The notes below the pieces were generated by a model. It worked only from the letters and a program-made list of their open reading frames with translations, was not told the DNA's origin and searched no databases. Both the position numbers and the translations under genes were made by a program. Positions 12,440 to 26,200 of a stretch of 64,000 bases of DNA are shown here, one piece after another. The DNA comes from Hormiphora californensis (taxonomy: Eukaryota > Ctenophora > Tentaculata > Cydippida > Pleurobrachiidae). Position 1 is the first letter of the stretch; every line of letters begins with the position of its first letter. Location: NCBI GenBank assembly GCA_020137815.1, contig CM035359.1, forward strand, positions 4,239,032-4,303,031, in the 5' to 3' direction.

Positions 12440-13950
12440 AACCAGGACCTCTTCAGATAGATGTTCTAAACTGTCATTGGCCTGATCTGGCTGGGGAACG
12501 AAGAAAAACGGATCAGAAGAGTCTTCTGATCCGTTTTTTGAAGATATCTCAGCCTCTGTGAGATGGGCATGTAGCATAAAATGAGCAACGTCACACAACA
12601 AGGAACATACATGAAAAGTAGAGGATTTCCTGGCTGGGGAACGAAGCTACTTGACGACTTGTGTTAGGCTAGCCTTCCCTGCCAGGCCAATGCTAATATG
12701 CTATGAAGTCTGACAGCACCTTCCTCAAGAAGAAGTTCTTGCTTTATAAATAATACTCTCACAATTGATGGCAGAATGATTGCAATAATCCCCACTGCCA
12801 TCAATGCATTGATTCATTGGTGGCCTCTGGCCAGACATGTATGGATGACAAGCGTGTCTCAATTGATGATGCTGTTACAAGTGCTACACCTCCAAATTAG
12901 TATATAGCGATGATGTAACATTAATTTCCATCTGAAAATCACACAATTGTGCTGCTCTCGCCGAGTCTGATCTCGGTTTAGTGCACCACTATATCACACT
13001 CACAGTCGAACGTGCACGGGAAAAGTGCCTTGTCTAGCCCTTTGTCTAAGTCGGTCAAATACTCTTTCAAGCTCTGTTTACTGTCCTTGACTTGGATAAT
13101 TTATCAAGTTCTTATGATAAACAGCTTGTTCATATCATGATATGAACAAGCTGTTTAATTTGTTAATATCTAACTGGTATATATGAAATGATATATCGCG
13201 TACTATAACGAGTGTGATCACATGGAGTGAATCTTAAAAGAGATTGCTCATGATACAGATCTGAATTCAGAGTGGGATCTTGTTAAAATGGAAGGATACA
13301 AACTCTCTCGAATGCACACACTTCTATCTCTTCAATCTTCTTGTACACTCAAGCATACGGCTCATCTGAGCATGTGAGACTAGCCCCCCCCCCCTTATCC
13401 ATTCCTCATTCATCTCTGCTGTGTGAGTTTTATAAAAAATATACACATTCTATTGTCTTGTCGAGTCGAAGTTCAGTTACGATCAGGGATACTTATTACT
13501 TAAATTTTTAGCAATTATCATCTCGGCCGTTTGTTTTGAGAACCATATGTCATCTTGATTCACTATAATTACACCTTGATCTCGAAGAATCCTTTGAGGT
13601 ACGTGTTAGCAAGCACTTTGTACAACACTCCCTCGGCTGTGTGAAACTGTTCTTTATAACGTAATTATACAAGAAAGAATTGGTATGCAGTTGATCATGG
13701 TTTAGTAGTTAGATAGATGTTCTAAACTTTTCAACACAATTTTAAATAAATTAATTTGATCATTGGTAGTAGATTAACTTGATTGTATGAGCACTCATTG
13801 AGCAGTGACGACACTTATATAATATATGCACAAATATACAGCTTACATGTATATCTCGTCATCTTGATGATTCTAACTTAACAAGCATTTTTACTCTTTC
13901 AATTTTACTTCAAGATATTTGTTAATAAGAAATTATGAATCACGAATTCA
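12440..13950. other. Non-coding stretch with palindromes
   Basis: No gene supported. CTGGCTGGGGAACGAAG occurs twice (about 12489 and 12630). A perfect 38-bp palindrome with the centre ATCATGAT spans 13119-13156. The remainder is AT-rich. Confidence 0.5.
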
Positions 13951-13955
13951 TACGT

Positions 13956-15283
13956 AGTCAGGGCATATGATGTTAGATTTTCGGCATAATTGTTATAAAG
14001 CTAATTCCACTTCTAGGAGGTCCTATTGGGTCCCTAGAACCACCAAAAAAAATGTTCGCGATTTGGTGGATGAAGAAGTTGGGTTTCCGGGCCACGCCCT
14101 TCTACCTATGTTTTGAGCCTGAGGCAAAAAACGCCAAAACTGCGCTTAGGGGAGGAGTAGGGACAAAATCAAGGGCACTAGAGTGTTCAGCGTCCTCGCA
14201 TTAGTGGGGGTAGGTGCTGGAATTAAGTCTCTATCTTTTCTGGTTAATTGGATAATTGGATAATTAGCTCTGCGCATAGCCGTTTTTGGCCATATGGCTA
14301 TAGCCATGTTAGGAAAGGAGTAGAGACAAAACCGAGGGCACTAAAGTGTTCAGCGTCCTCGAATTAGTGGGGGTAGGTGCTGGAATTAAGTCTCTATCTC
14401 ATATGGTTAATTAGATAATTGGATAATTAGGTCTGGGCATAGCCATTTTTGGCCACATGGCTATAGCCACTTAGGAATGGTTTATCGACTTTTCATTGGT
14501 GCCATTTTGTTCAGAAACAAATTTCAATCTAAGAGTTGTGGAAAAATTTAGAGCCTATCTCTTACAGTTTTGGCGTTATTTGCGGTCAAAGTATGCCAAA
14601 TCAGCCGAAAATGCCAAAAAATTAGTTAATTGGCCTACTTTGACCGCAAATAACGCCAAAACGGTAAGAGATAGGCTCTAAACTTTTCCACAACTCTTTG
14701 ATTGAAATTTGTTTCTGAACAAAATGGCACCAATGAAAAGTCGATAAACCATTCCTAAGTGGCTATAGCCATGTGGCCAAAAATGGCTATGCCCAGACCT
14801 AATTATCCAATTATCTAATTAACCATATGAGATAGAGACTTAATTCCAGCACCTACCCCCACTAATTCGAGGACGCTGAACACTTTAGTGCCCTCGGTTT
14901 TGTCTCTACTCCTTTCCTAACATGGCTATAGCCATATGGCCAAAAACGGCTATGCGCAGAGCTAATTATCCAATTATCCAATTAACCAGAAAAGATAGAG
15001 ACTTAATTCCAGCACCTACCCCCACTAATGCGAGGACGCTGAACACTCTAGTGCCCTTGATTTTGTCCCTACTCCTCCCCTAAGCGCAGTTTTGGCGTTT
15101 TTTGCCTCAGGCTCAAAACATAGGTAGAAGGGCGTGGCCCGGAAACCCAACTTCTTCATCCACCAAATCGCGAACATTTTTTTTGGTGGTTCTAGGGACC
15201 CAATAGGACCTCCTAGAAGTGGAATTAGCTTTATAACAATTATGCCGAAAATCACCATGAAATTGACATCATATGCCCTGACT
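13956..15283. mobile_element. Palindromic element, family B
   Basis: A 1.33-kb palindrome centred near 14625. Termini are AGTCAGGGCATATGATGT and ACATCATATGCCCTGACT, so the ends begin with AGTC like family A. Flanks TACGT and AACGT suggest a 4-5 bp target duplication. Each arm carries two copies of the module with GTTCAGCGTCCTCG and ATTAGTGGGGGTAGG, and a GGTCCCTAGAACCACC motif also found near the ends of family A. The frames inside are palindrome artefacts. Confidence 0.8.
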
Positions 15284-15911
15284 AACGTATGAATATACTC
15301 TGCAAGTTACTGTATAAAATTAGTTTCCGATTTCACTAACACAACGCATAGTCTTCTACGCTTTTCTTTTCTATGGTTTATTTTCTATGATGATCCGTCG
15401 ATCCGATAGTGAAATGGCCGATCTGCATTTCAAATATTTCAATAAGCATGCTACTTATTGGGATCACCACTTTACCAGAGAACCCCCCACACTTTCAGAT
15501 CGAGTAGTTAAATACCCAGTGAAGTCATATACACGGGCCCCTGGTCACCCTAATAGCTGGTTCCCCCTATAGCGGGGTCTCCCATTATCACCCAGCTCTT
15601 TGCTTCAAATTCAAATTCTTATACATATTATATAGCGGCAAGTACTTGTCTTTTATTCAAATCTGCTTAGCGTATTATTATTGTTATTGAGCTAACACAC
15701 GTCAATTTGCTATGACATCCTCCTATTTAATATTAAATTAATTAAATACCTCTGTAATAATATTTGGCAGGGTCACCTATGTGATATAAATGCAATGGTT
15801 CATTACGTTGGGGAGAATGAAGAATGGCAATGATCAAATAATTCTTCTTTGCACAGGTCTCAATTATAATTCTAACAGTTATTATGACTATAATATGTAG
15901 TATATTATATG

Positions 15912-16195
15912 ATTAGATGACTGGTTAAAATGGTCTATTACTTTTTAGTGCACGAGGCCGAAGGCCGAGTGCTCTAAATACAACAATAATGAACCGAGAC
16001 CGACAGGTCGAGGTAGATTCTTTTACTTAGCTGCCGAGCCTGCGAGGCACGCTAAGTGTAACTACTGAGCGAGCCTGCGAGCTCTGTAGTTGTACTTTTG
16101 GGCCGAGCCTGCGAGGCCTAAAAGTGAAAGAATCTTTAACATTATTGTTGTGTAATAGAGCATGTAAAAGCAGTCATCTAATTTTATTAGATGAT
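15912..16195. repeat. Five-hairpin structured element, copy A
   Basis: Nested stems and five hairpins can be drawn directly. The outer stem uses ATTAGATGACTG / CAGTCATCTAAT and CTATTAC / GTAATAG. Hairpin 1 is GCAC-GA-GGCC-GAA-GGCC-GA-GTGC. Then comes stem ACAACAATAATG / CATTATTGTTGT. Hairpin 2 is CC-GA-GACC-GACA-GGTC-GA-GG. Then comes stem AGATTCTTT / GAAAGAATCT. Inside lie three arms of about 11 bp, each capped by the identical GAGCCTGCGA. No ORF. Two more copies (17.45 and 18.86 kb) keep the fold with different stem sequences. Confidence 0.75.
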
Positions 16196-16227
16196 TTTGG
16201 AAACAAACTGAGTGAACGAGATAAAGA

Positions 16228-16500
<273 letters not shown>

Positions 16501-16539
16501 AGAATCGAAGGCAGAGAGGGAAAGCAGATGCAGGACGCT

Positions 16540-16660
16540 CATTGGGGTGGTGCCATCACGTGACGATCACGTGACCTATAGTTGCAGAGGGGAAGAAAAG
16601 ATAAGATAAGGGTTAGGGCGTGTGCAGTTACTACTGTAGTGACGTAATGTTCACACTGTG
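16540..16660. promoter_or_regulatory. Candidate promoter of the adhesion GPCR locus
   Basis: An inverted CCAAT (ATTGGGGTGG) is followed by two close CACGTGAC E-boxes (about 16556-16575) and a TGACGTAA CRE-like site near 16641. This matches the CCAAT/E-box pairing at 1.47 and 7.32 kb. It lies about 300 bases before the first recognised receptor exon, so it could serve that gene. The first (signal-peptide) exon itself was not identified. Confidence 0.4.
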
Positions 16661-16905
16661 TGCTTGTGACTAGAAAGTGTCTAATTTTTCACATACCACT
16701 GCAACGGTATTTTACTTTATAATTACTAGTGTTTTTGCAGTGGTCTAAAATTTCACAGTACACTTTAACCACCGGAAACGGTGCACTGTGAAAACTTAGA
16801 TCACCGGTCAAAATTGTCTAATAGTAGGTAGTAATCTCAATTACCCCACACTACGAGGGTATAATTTCGTTACCTTTTTATAAAAAAATTGCAATATATT
16901 TTCAG

Positions 16906-17266
16906 TTTTGAGTTTGTTCCCAGTTGGCACCCACACTCTTCCTGCTGGATGTCTTACCTCATCCACTGCTCTAACTGGGGATTTACTGGAAACTCTGAAT
17001 GAGATCGATACTAGTGAATCTTGCGGTGCGCTCTGCTTCTGGACAGACCAATGCGTTGGTTTTAACTACGATCTAGTGAGTGAGACACATGATCAATGAG
17101 TTTCAAACTACTAATTTAAAAATCAAACCGACTCTCAATTTGAGACATTTAACTAATACCAAGCTGCTTTAGAATTCGAAGGACTGCTCCCTCTTCTCGG
17201 ATATCCAATCATGTGATGCCGACAACGCTATAGTATCTGGGCATACTGGATTTGAAAACTATACAG
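16906..17266 (+). CDS. Receptor exons: PAN/apple-like module
   Basis: Two exons (16906-17075, 17173-17266) joined in phase 0 encode a roughly 85-residue Cys-rich module. The pattern CLTSS...ESCGALCFWTDQCVGFNYD...KDCSLF is the core of PAN/apple domains (CG-x2-C-x5-C-x-GFxYD). These bind protein or carbohydrate in secreted and surface proteins. It would be the most N-terminal domain of the receptor. A smaller gene ending upstream of 19.8 kb is less likely, because the phase-1 exit at 17266 fits the entry at 19809. Confidence 0.65.
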
Positions 17267-20200
17267 GTAATTTGGTAATGAAATTACCCCTCCGCGTTAA
17301 TACAATATAGCTCACTGTCCGTCATACACATTTCCACCTGGAATTTCTGGGGTGAATTACAGGGGTGACTTCGTAACTATGAACTGCAGGTAATGAAGGT
17401 TTAGAATTATCATGGGCAACAGGTTATACACATCAATAGACTGGATTATTATAGTACACTTATGTAGGATTTTATTATGCCTATAAGTTGTACCTGAAAA
17501 CTTATAACACGAGACCGAAGGTCGAGTGTTATAAGTGCAACAATAATGATCCGAGACCACAGGTCGAGGCAGATTCTTGTACTTTAGTGCACGAGCCTGC
17601 GAGTGCCACTAAGTGTAACTACCTCACGAGCCTGCGAGTGATGTAGTTTTACTTTTTGACCGAGCCTGCGAGGTCTAAATGAGGTATAAACTCTGGCCAC
17701 TGGCGCGTTATTTCAGATAACTTTCTCCCAGCGCGCCGCTGGGAGAAGTTAGCTGAAGTTTATCCGCCGCTGGCGGATAAACTGGTTTAAATCACGACGA
17801 CGATCCCGAGGCGGAGCCGAGGGAGAGGCGGAGGGGTTTAAACCTATAACGTGCCAGTGGTCAGAGTTTATAGGTTATATACCCTGCTTTAGTTGTTTAT
17901 TTCAAGTATTACACACCAACAAGAGAGAGAACACTAATCAAAACACTCAAAGAGGACTGAGAAATAGTTAAAACACCTCACAATTGAGTGTACACTGTTT
18001 GGTAACAGTTACTAAGCAGTTACTAAGGAAAGAGAGTGAAAGAAATAGCCTGATAAGGGGCATGTCACACATAACACAGAGGAAGAGATAGTGAGACAAA
18101 AGGGGAGATAAAGAGAGAGTAATTGACGGAATGTGTCCTTTCTTTCTCTCCAATGTAGTGTGTAAGTGTTGCACATAGTGTTCCCTCTGTATTTTAGTAA
18201 GAACTGATCATTTACACACACTTTGAATGTTCAAAATAAATAACCTGCCAGTGGGAAATAATCTGCCGCTGGACTGGCTGTTTATTGAGAGCGCGCTAGT
18301 GGGACTGGCGGGTTATTTAAGTTAGCAGGGTATATAAGTGTACGAATCTGGGACATTATTGTTGACGTCAGGTACAACGAAAACAGGCATAATAAAATTG
18401 CATTGTAAAATTTTTTAAACAAGAGTGAGAGACACTTTAGGGCGTAACAATAGAACAAATTCATGATAAGGTAGCAGGCAGAGAAATCAGTATAAGATAA
18501 GATAACGCCTGAGATAGGTAAAGAGAGTGAGAGATTAGTGAGAGTGAGAGAGATAAAGAATGTGTGGGTCCGGGAGTTCGTAACCGTTATCTTAATCTCG
18601 ATGCTGCAAGGGCGTGAGAGTGTGACATAAAGAAAGAGAGAGAGGGAGTTCGTACACGTTTATCTTTCTAACGGTTTTTAAACGTGACAGAAACAGTGGA
18701 GTTCGAAGTGCAGCAGTGTTATAAGTTTTCATGTATCACTGGGGGGTGTTATAAGTGAAAACTTATAACACTGGGGGGTGTTATAAGTGAAAACTTATAA
18801 CACTGCCCAGTGTTATAAGTTGTACAAGCAGTGCTACCTAAAGAATTATATTATATCTCAAAATTTTACAATGTAGGATTTTATTATGCCTATAAGTTGT
18901 ACCTGAAAACTTATAACACGAGACCGAAGGTCGAGTGTTATAAGTGCAACAATAATGATCCGAGACCACAGGTCGAGGCAGATTCTTGTACTTTAGTGCA
19001 CGAGCCTGCGAGTGCCACTAAGTTTGACTACCTCACGAGCCTGCGAGTGATGTAGTTTTACTTTTTGACCGAGCCTGCGAGGTCTAAAAGTGTACGAATC
19101 TGGGACATTATTGTTGACGTCAGGTACAACGAAAACAGGCATAATAAAATTGCATTGTAAAATTTTTTAAACAAGAGTGAGAGACACTTTAGCATAGGGC
19201 GTAACAATAGAACAAATTCATGATAAGGTAGCAGGCAGAGAAATCAGTATAAGATAAGATAACGCCTGAGATAGGTAAAGAGAGTGAGAGATTAGTGAGA
19301 GTGAGAGATAAAGAATGTGTGGGTCCGGGAGTTCGTAACTGTTATTTTGATTTCGATGCTGCAACGGCGTGAGAGTGTGACATAAAGAAAGAGAGAGAGG
19401 GAGTTCGTACACGTTTATCTTTCTAACGGTTTTTAAACGTGACAGAAACAGTGGCGTTCGAAGTGCAGCAGTGTTATAAGTTTTCATGTATAACTGGGCA
19501 GTGTTATAAGTTTTCACTTATAACACTGCCCAGTGTTATAAGTTTTCACTTATAACACTGCCCAGTGTTATAAGTTGTACAAGCAGTGCTACCTAAAGAA
19601 TTATATTATATCTCAAAATTTTACAATGACACTAATATTAGTACGCTTGACAGGATATTATAGTGTCCCTAACAGATCAGTGATTTCCGGGAGGGACACT
19701 AGGTATTTAAGTAGCTCATTTCATTCTTTTACACTCTCAATTTGTGTTCCCCAAACTACAAACATTAATGATACAATAACAAAACAGTTATATTGTTCCT
19801 TGTTGTAGGAGTGGCCTTGGACTGGGATCTCACCGTCACCGCAGCTGGGAAGGAACTAACATCTTTACAGGTCCCTATTTTTAGTATTATTAATATTATG
19901 CAGGTCCCTTTCTATATATATTATAATATATGTTTAGTACACTCTCAATTGATTTCACTTTCATTCTAGTAAATAGTGCTAGTTCTGTTAACTCTTTCTA
20001 CAACATTCTTGAAACTTCATAATTTGCTACTTATCTTAAAGTTCTCACTTTAAGACAATAACGATTCCGGGACTTGTCACCCGTTGAAATAGTGTATTTA
20101 AAGAACTTGACTCATATACAATTCACTGCCACTTCCTCTACTCAAAATGTGTTTCCCAATAGATTGGTTTGGAGGAAGAATCAGAACTGGAGCTGACATG

Positions 20201-23200
20201 TGCCCTCTCTAACGTAGAAAGATTCTTCGCCACCCCCATAACCAGGTATTTATACTAAATACTTCACATGATAACTTTAATACTTCACATGATCTTATAA
20301 CTACATACATAGTTATATAATTCAAGAAAAAACGGTGACTTTTGGGGCTACTTATAACTAAACAGTTAACAGTTATAACTAGAAGTTCAGGTGAATAAAT
20401 ATCATGTGGAGCATTTACGAAAAAGGTTGTTGGTTACGTCCAATTTATCTCATGAGAGAAATAACTTATCTTCCCTGACTTTTTATATGTCGGGGTGGTA
20501 CAATATTTGAGGTGTTTAAAATTCAGTTCTAATAAAGCTGGGAGAAGAAATTTCAATGGACACTGTGCCTCAATAGAAAAATATACTTGAGCGGAAATGG
20601 AGGAAACTGAGTCAGCTTTGCTTGATATAAATGATTCAGTCCTGATTTTACCAATAGCGCGTTTCAGGTGGTTATTTAAGGGAGATGTCCAAGGTTCCTA
20701 TTCAGTTGTAAATAATGGCTCAAGTTTATCCATTGCGGCTCTACAAAAGAGCAACCAAGGAATGTATCTGTGCGAGATGGTGCTGTCTAGTGATGATTCA
20801 ATCACGGTCCGAGGACCACCCGTATACTTAGATGTTTGGTGTAAGTGTATATTCACATACTCTAATATAAGAGATGTAAATAGTAAATATAATTCAATAG
20901 TTTATATTTTAGTTCTATTGTTATGAAATGTTATAACATATATCTGATCAGATATGGAGAGTAATTTCAAGGGATCCCCCTCTAAGACCTCGGTGAGCGA
21001 GGGCGATGTGTTGGTTGTTATGGAGTGTACCCCACCAGACTCTAACCCTCCAGCTGTGATCAATTGGTACAAGGGTAATCCTTCAAAGAGAGGTTAGAAT
21101 TCTAAGCCTCTGATTGATAGACATCTATAGGTTAAAACTATAGGTTAAAATTCTTTATGCAGTATATTTTATCAGATCAGAGGAAAACCTTTTTCCTATT
21201 TTCAGAGTTAGTATCTGAAGTAGTAGATCTAAACTATGTGATCCGTGACAATGACCTGATTATCCTTCTCCCACAAAAAGATTCAGCAAAAGGGCTGTAC
21301 CAATGCCAAGGTATGTAATTATATGGAGTCGGACCCCGGCCCGATTTACTGGACAAAACCCATTCCCCCTAGTGACCTGACGTGTAGGGTTTGGTAACAT
21401 AACATACCAGGTGTCTATGTTACCAAGTGTAGGGTATTGACTATTGTGAAAACTTTGTACGTTCGCGTTTAGTTTAGACAGCTTTGATAGCTTTGATAGC
21501 TTTGATAGCTGATTATTTCGATTAAAAACGTTTAAAAAAGTAAAAACTGTCTTTATAAAAATATATTTGGTAGAGTTTTATTTCTCTCTCACCGTGTGCG
21601 ACAGTTCTGGCAACTGTCATTTCTCTTTATCTCCCTGATAAAGATATCTCCAACTTAATTTATTGTAAATTATGTAATTCTTTTTTCAGCGGAGAACCCC
21701 AAGACTGGTGCGATTGAGCAGTCGCCCTTTGCTATGCTGACAGTAACAGGAAATAGTGGAAATAATGTAAATAATGGAATTAATAAGGGATCAAGTGGCA
21801 ACAATGACATCGGTAAGTTATTATTCAGGGCTCACGTTCGATATCTTATTCTCAATCTTGCTTTCTCTCATATCACACACTATGAATTGTAACAGAAGGT
21901 AAGCGACGGACCCTTTTCGGCCGTAGTTGCATCAACTAGTCTAATTTATTATTATATTACTATGTAATTATATTACTTATAAGTAATATAATTAGTAATA
22001 TAATAACTTACACAGTGCATGTCTAACTGGAGAGTTCCTTGCATGCTAGGTGAATGCCCCGACACGCACCCCTATCCCTACAACGCTGGTACAAAATGCT
22101 GTAAATATGGAAAAGAGAAGGAAGAGGAAGAAGAGGGGTGCGATGGAGAGGTCTTATCGCATGGAAGCACGTGTTGCTATGGGGATGAATATGTTGCATG
22201 CCCCAGTTCTCTCTGTGGTAATTATTATTATTATTATTAGTGATTACTATTACATTGTAGCACGATGTATTACTATACTAGCACGACCTTTCTCCTTCTG
22301 AGAAGTTTCAACTGAAAAGCATTCTCACAGTTTGAGTGAAAAAAAGATTCCCCTTGTTTTTAACGGATAGTGATGGAGACATAACAGTAGTACTCCTACA
22401 GTACGAACAAATGAAACAGAATAGAGAAAGAAAACAGAGGTTGAGTGAGATAAGATGACTGATCACCTTATGTGGTTATCGATTATCACAAAGATCGAGT
22501 TTAACACTTTCCCACCATTTTAGACCCAGCTGGTCTGGATTGGTTTGCCAAGTATTTCCCTGCAAATGGTCTTGATTCCAGTCTTATCACCGGTAACCAG
22601 GTAATTATAGCATGCCTGTCTGGCGGCGCCAGACCCCAATTTGATTCTCACGCGACAGTGTGCTCAGATGGGTCGCGGCGCCAGACAGTAGCATGCTGCT
22701 TCTTTTAGATAAAATGATGTTGAAATTTAGTGATGAGGTTAAACATCCCATATGAGGTTAAACATCCCATATAACTGAACAGTGTTCAGTGAACACAGTG
22801 TGTTCAAATGAGGATATATCAGACTTCAGAGTTTTAATTATTCTCACATTTATCCGATCACCTTTCTGAGGAAATATCATGTAGCTGATTATCACCAACA
22901 ATAACTCAAGTATAATTTCTACAGGGCCTGGTATGGGATTCAGATAGAGGAGTGTTTCAGTGTTACATCATCACTGATAACACAGGAACAGGAGATGTCA
23001 CTTGGACTGTCGGTAAGATTGGGGGGGGGGACTCAGAGCTATGTCGAAACTCTGTTTATCATGACGTGTTTATTAAACGTTTAACGTTTGTTAAACGAAT
23101 GACAATTTAAAAACGGATATTATAAAACATGTCGAATTCTGCTTTGGTGCTTTACTATTCATAAACGAGAAACCATTCATGCGTTTCAATACTTGTCAAG

Positions 23201-26200
23201 CAGATCCCGTTTAAATCAAAATAGCTCGAATTTGATTGGCTGAAATTCGTGTCGCAACTGTCTCATGATGTTCTGCTATCTCTCTGTCCAGTATTTTCCC
23301 AGTATAAGATCCGTTGTTAATGTTCAACGGAAGATCCACTGGCTCTTCCATAGAAAATTCAACACATTGTTATAACTGCTGTATTTTACCCAGTGATCAT
23401 TTTACCATATTCGTTCAAATGATCATATCCTTCCTCTTGGACCTTGGTAAGGTGATTGTCAGAGTTTCTATTATTCTCTCGGGGCTGACCAAATGAACCA
23501 GACGAGTATAATAATATTATTATATATAATATTATTATTAATAATTATCACAATGATCATTGCGATAATTATTATACTCGAGTTTCGAGGATCAACCTCT
23601 TCATCTGCAGGCCCAAATTAATTTGTTTAAAGTAGTGTTGAAAAGTTTGAAACTTTTCAAGTTATCGGATCACCCAACTTTCTAAGGTGGTACTATTTTT
23701 ATTATGAGTTAAAGTTATTTTCAAAGCAGATGAGGACCTGCATACACCTGTTTTCCATCATTATCATCATTATCATCATTACAGTCGGACCCCGATTTAC
23801 CGGGATGCTCGGTGGAAAGGGGTTTGCCCGGTAAATCGGAGTGCCCGATATATCGGGGTGAAACAGTGTTGATTTCCTACATCGGAGGAAGTTTATCCTC
23901 CCGGTAAATCGGGGTTCCGGTAAATCGGGGCCCGGTAAATCGAGGTCCGACTGTATTTCACAGCTGCATGGAAACTCAGAAAATGTTAGCAATTTCTCGG
24001 AGACTTTAGTAGCCCGGGCTACTAAAGTCTCCGAGAAATTGCTAACATTTTCTGAGTTTCCATGCAGCTGTGAAATAATGATGATAATGATAGAAAACAG
24101 AGGGGGCCCCTCTCACACGCTGTCATTGGCAGCTGACCCTATTCTCATGGATCGCGCGAGAACTGTGCAGTCAGAGCATTGGCCTGACAGCTCGATGTTA
24201 ACGAATCACACATGTCATCTTATCACAGAACTTGTGAACGTTAAGATATATATATATAGGGAAGATATATATATAGGGAAGTATAGTTACGCAGCCGTTT
24301 CAAGGAACAGTTTATATAACTTTTCATTGCGTGAGTTTATGAATTCCATGTCCAATCGGTGGTTGAACTTCAGGAGCAACGCGTTGATCTCAGGGATATG
24401 TGGTATTATTTCATTCTTCTTTTATTTTGGGTTTTTTTAACATCCTTTGACTGTTTTCCTCTGTTTGACTGTTTTCCCCATACCCCACCGTAGCCAAATT
24501 AAGCTTTCTCAATGTGCGTGTGTAATACACACGCACATTGAGCAAGCTGTATTCACTCTCTTGAAGTTAAAACCGTTTACCTTCCTGAAAAGTCCTATTC
24601 GGGGCAAGGCGTTTTGGTTGAGATAATTTATAAACGATAGTCTGGGCCCACGAGGAGAGGGGGTCAAGAAATTAAAACTGTACTGTTGTGAGCAGCCGAG
24701 CAGGTCACGCGTGATCTTTTGGATGTCCACGATCGTGATCACGATCGCGTCGTGGACATCCAAAAGATCATTATCATCATTGTTTCACAGCTGCATGGAA
24801 ACTCACTGAGTTTAACTCAGATGATTTAGCTATTTCTCGGAGACTTTAGTAGCCCGGACTACTAAAATCTCCCAGAAATAGCTAAATCATCTGAGTTTCC
24901 ATGCAGCTGTGAAATAATGATGATAATGATAGAAAACAGAGGGGCCCCTCTCACACGCTGTCATTGGCAGCTGACCCTATTCTCATGGATCGCGCGAGAA
25001 CTATGCAGTCAGAGCATTGGCCTGACAGCTCGATGTTAACGAAGCATGCACATATGTCATCTTATCACAGAACTTGTGAACGTTAAGATATAGGGAAGTA
25101 GTTACGAAGCCGTTTCAAGGAACAGTTTATATAACTTTTCATTGCGTGAGTTTATGAATTCCCTGTCCAATTGGGGGTTGAACTTCAGCTGTGCAACGCG
25201 TTGATCAGAGGAAAATGTGGTATTATTTCATTCTTCTTTTATTTTGGGTTTTTGTTAACATCCTATTCTTTCGGAGCCCCGTATTAATCCGCTGCCTTGA
25301 CTGTTTTCCCCATACCCCACCGGTAGCCAAATTGAGCTTGCTCAATGTGCGTGTGTATTCACTCTCTTGAAGTTAAAACCGTTTACCTTCCTGAAAAGTC
25401 CTTTTCGGGGCAAGGCGTTTTAGTCGAGATAATTTATAAACGATAGTCTGATGGGCGCACGAGGAGAGGGGGTCAAGAAATTAAAACTGTTCTGTTGTGA
25501 GCAGCCGAGCAGGTCACGATCGTGGACATGACATCCAAATGATCGAGAGTAACCATATCTTACATATTATAGAGTGATTGAAACTTGGCTATTATCTCCC
25601 AAATTTGGAAGATGTATTGCCACCTTGACACCAGAAATATAAAGTGTTGTCGAAGTACTACATGAATGAACAGCTGCCACTTAGTCGAATATAATCAAGT
25701 ATAAATGCATTGCTAGACTAGCCTTTCATTAGCTATATAGATATATATCGATCAACTAGATATCAAAGTCTATACAGACACGCGTATCTTTTAGTACTAA
25801 AGGCGTGTCGTGGCCTTAAGCTTCATTTAAACGTTTTTGAATGCATCTATGAAATGTCAGGTCGAGTAATCTGACAGAAGCTTGCATGTCTCGTGACCTC
25901 TTAAAGATTTTATCTTTATTTAATAGCCATTATATGAACTATTATAGTGGCTTTGAACTACATTATATCTTGACATGAGACGTACTAAAAGTACTTTAGC
26001 TTTTTCAGTTCATTTAATCAATATAATAGTTTGATATGTATTGATACGGATAGTGATTGTCAGATCAGAGAGAATAATATTATTATTTATTGTTAATAAA
26101 AACTCTGAGAATCAAATATGAGGCTAATAAGTAATAAACAGTTATCCGATTACCCAAATTTCTAATATAATATATTTAGATATACATTTAAGAAAAGGTC

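Larger units (their letters stand above)
17463..19627. repeat. Tandem duplication of a 756-bp unit
   Basis: The unit from TGTAGGATTTTATTATGCC to the run ATATCTCAAAATTTTACAATG is present at 17463-18871 (lengthened by the 650-bp insertion) and again at 18872-19627. Both copies share the hairpin element, GTGAGAGACACTTTAG, the GGGAGTTCGTA words and the GTGTTATAAGT mini-hairpins. Copies differ by scattered substitutions. It lies wholly in a receptor intron. Confidence 0.8.
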
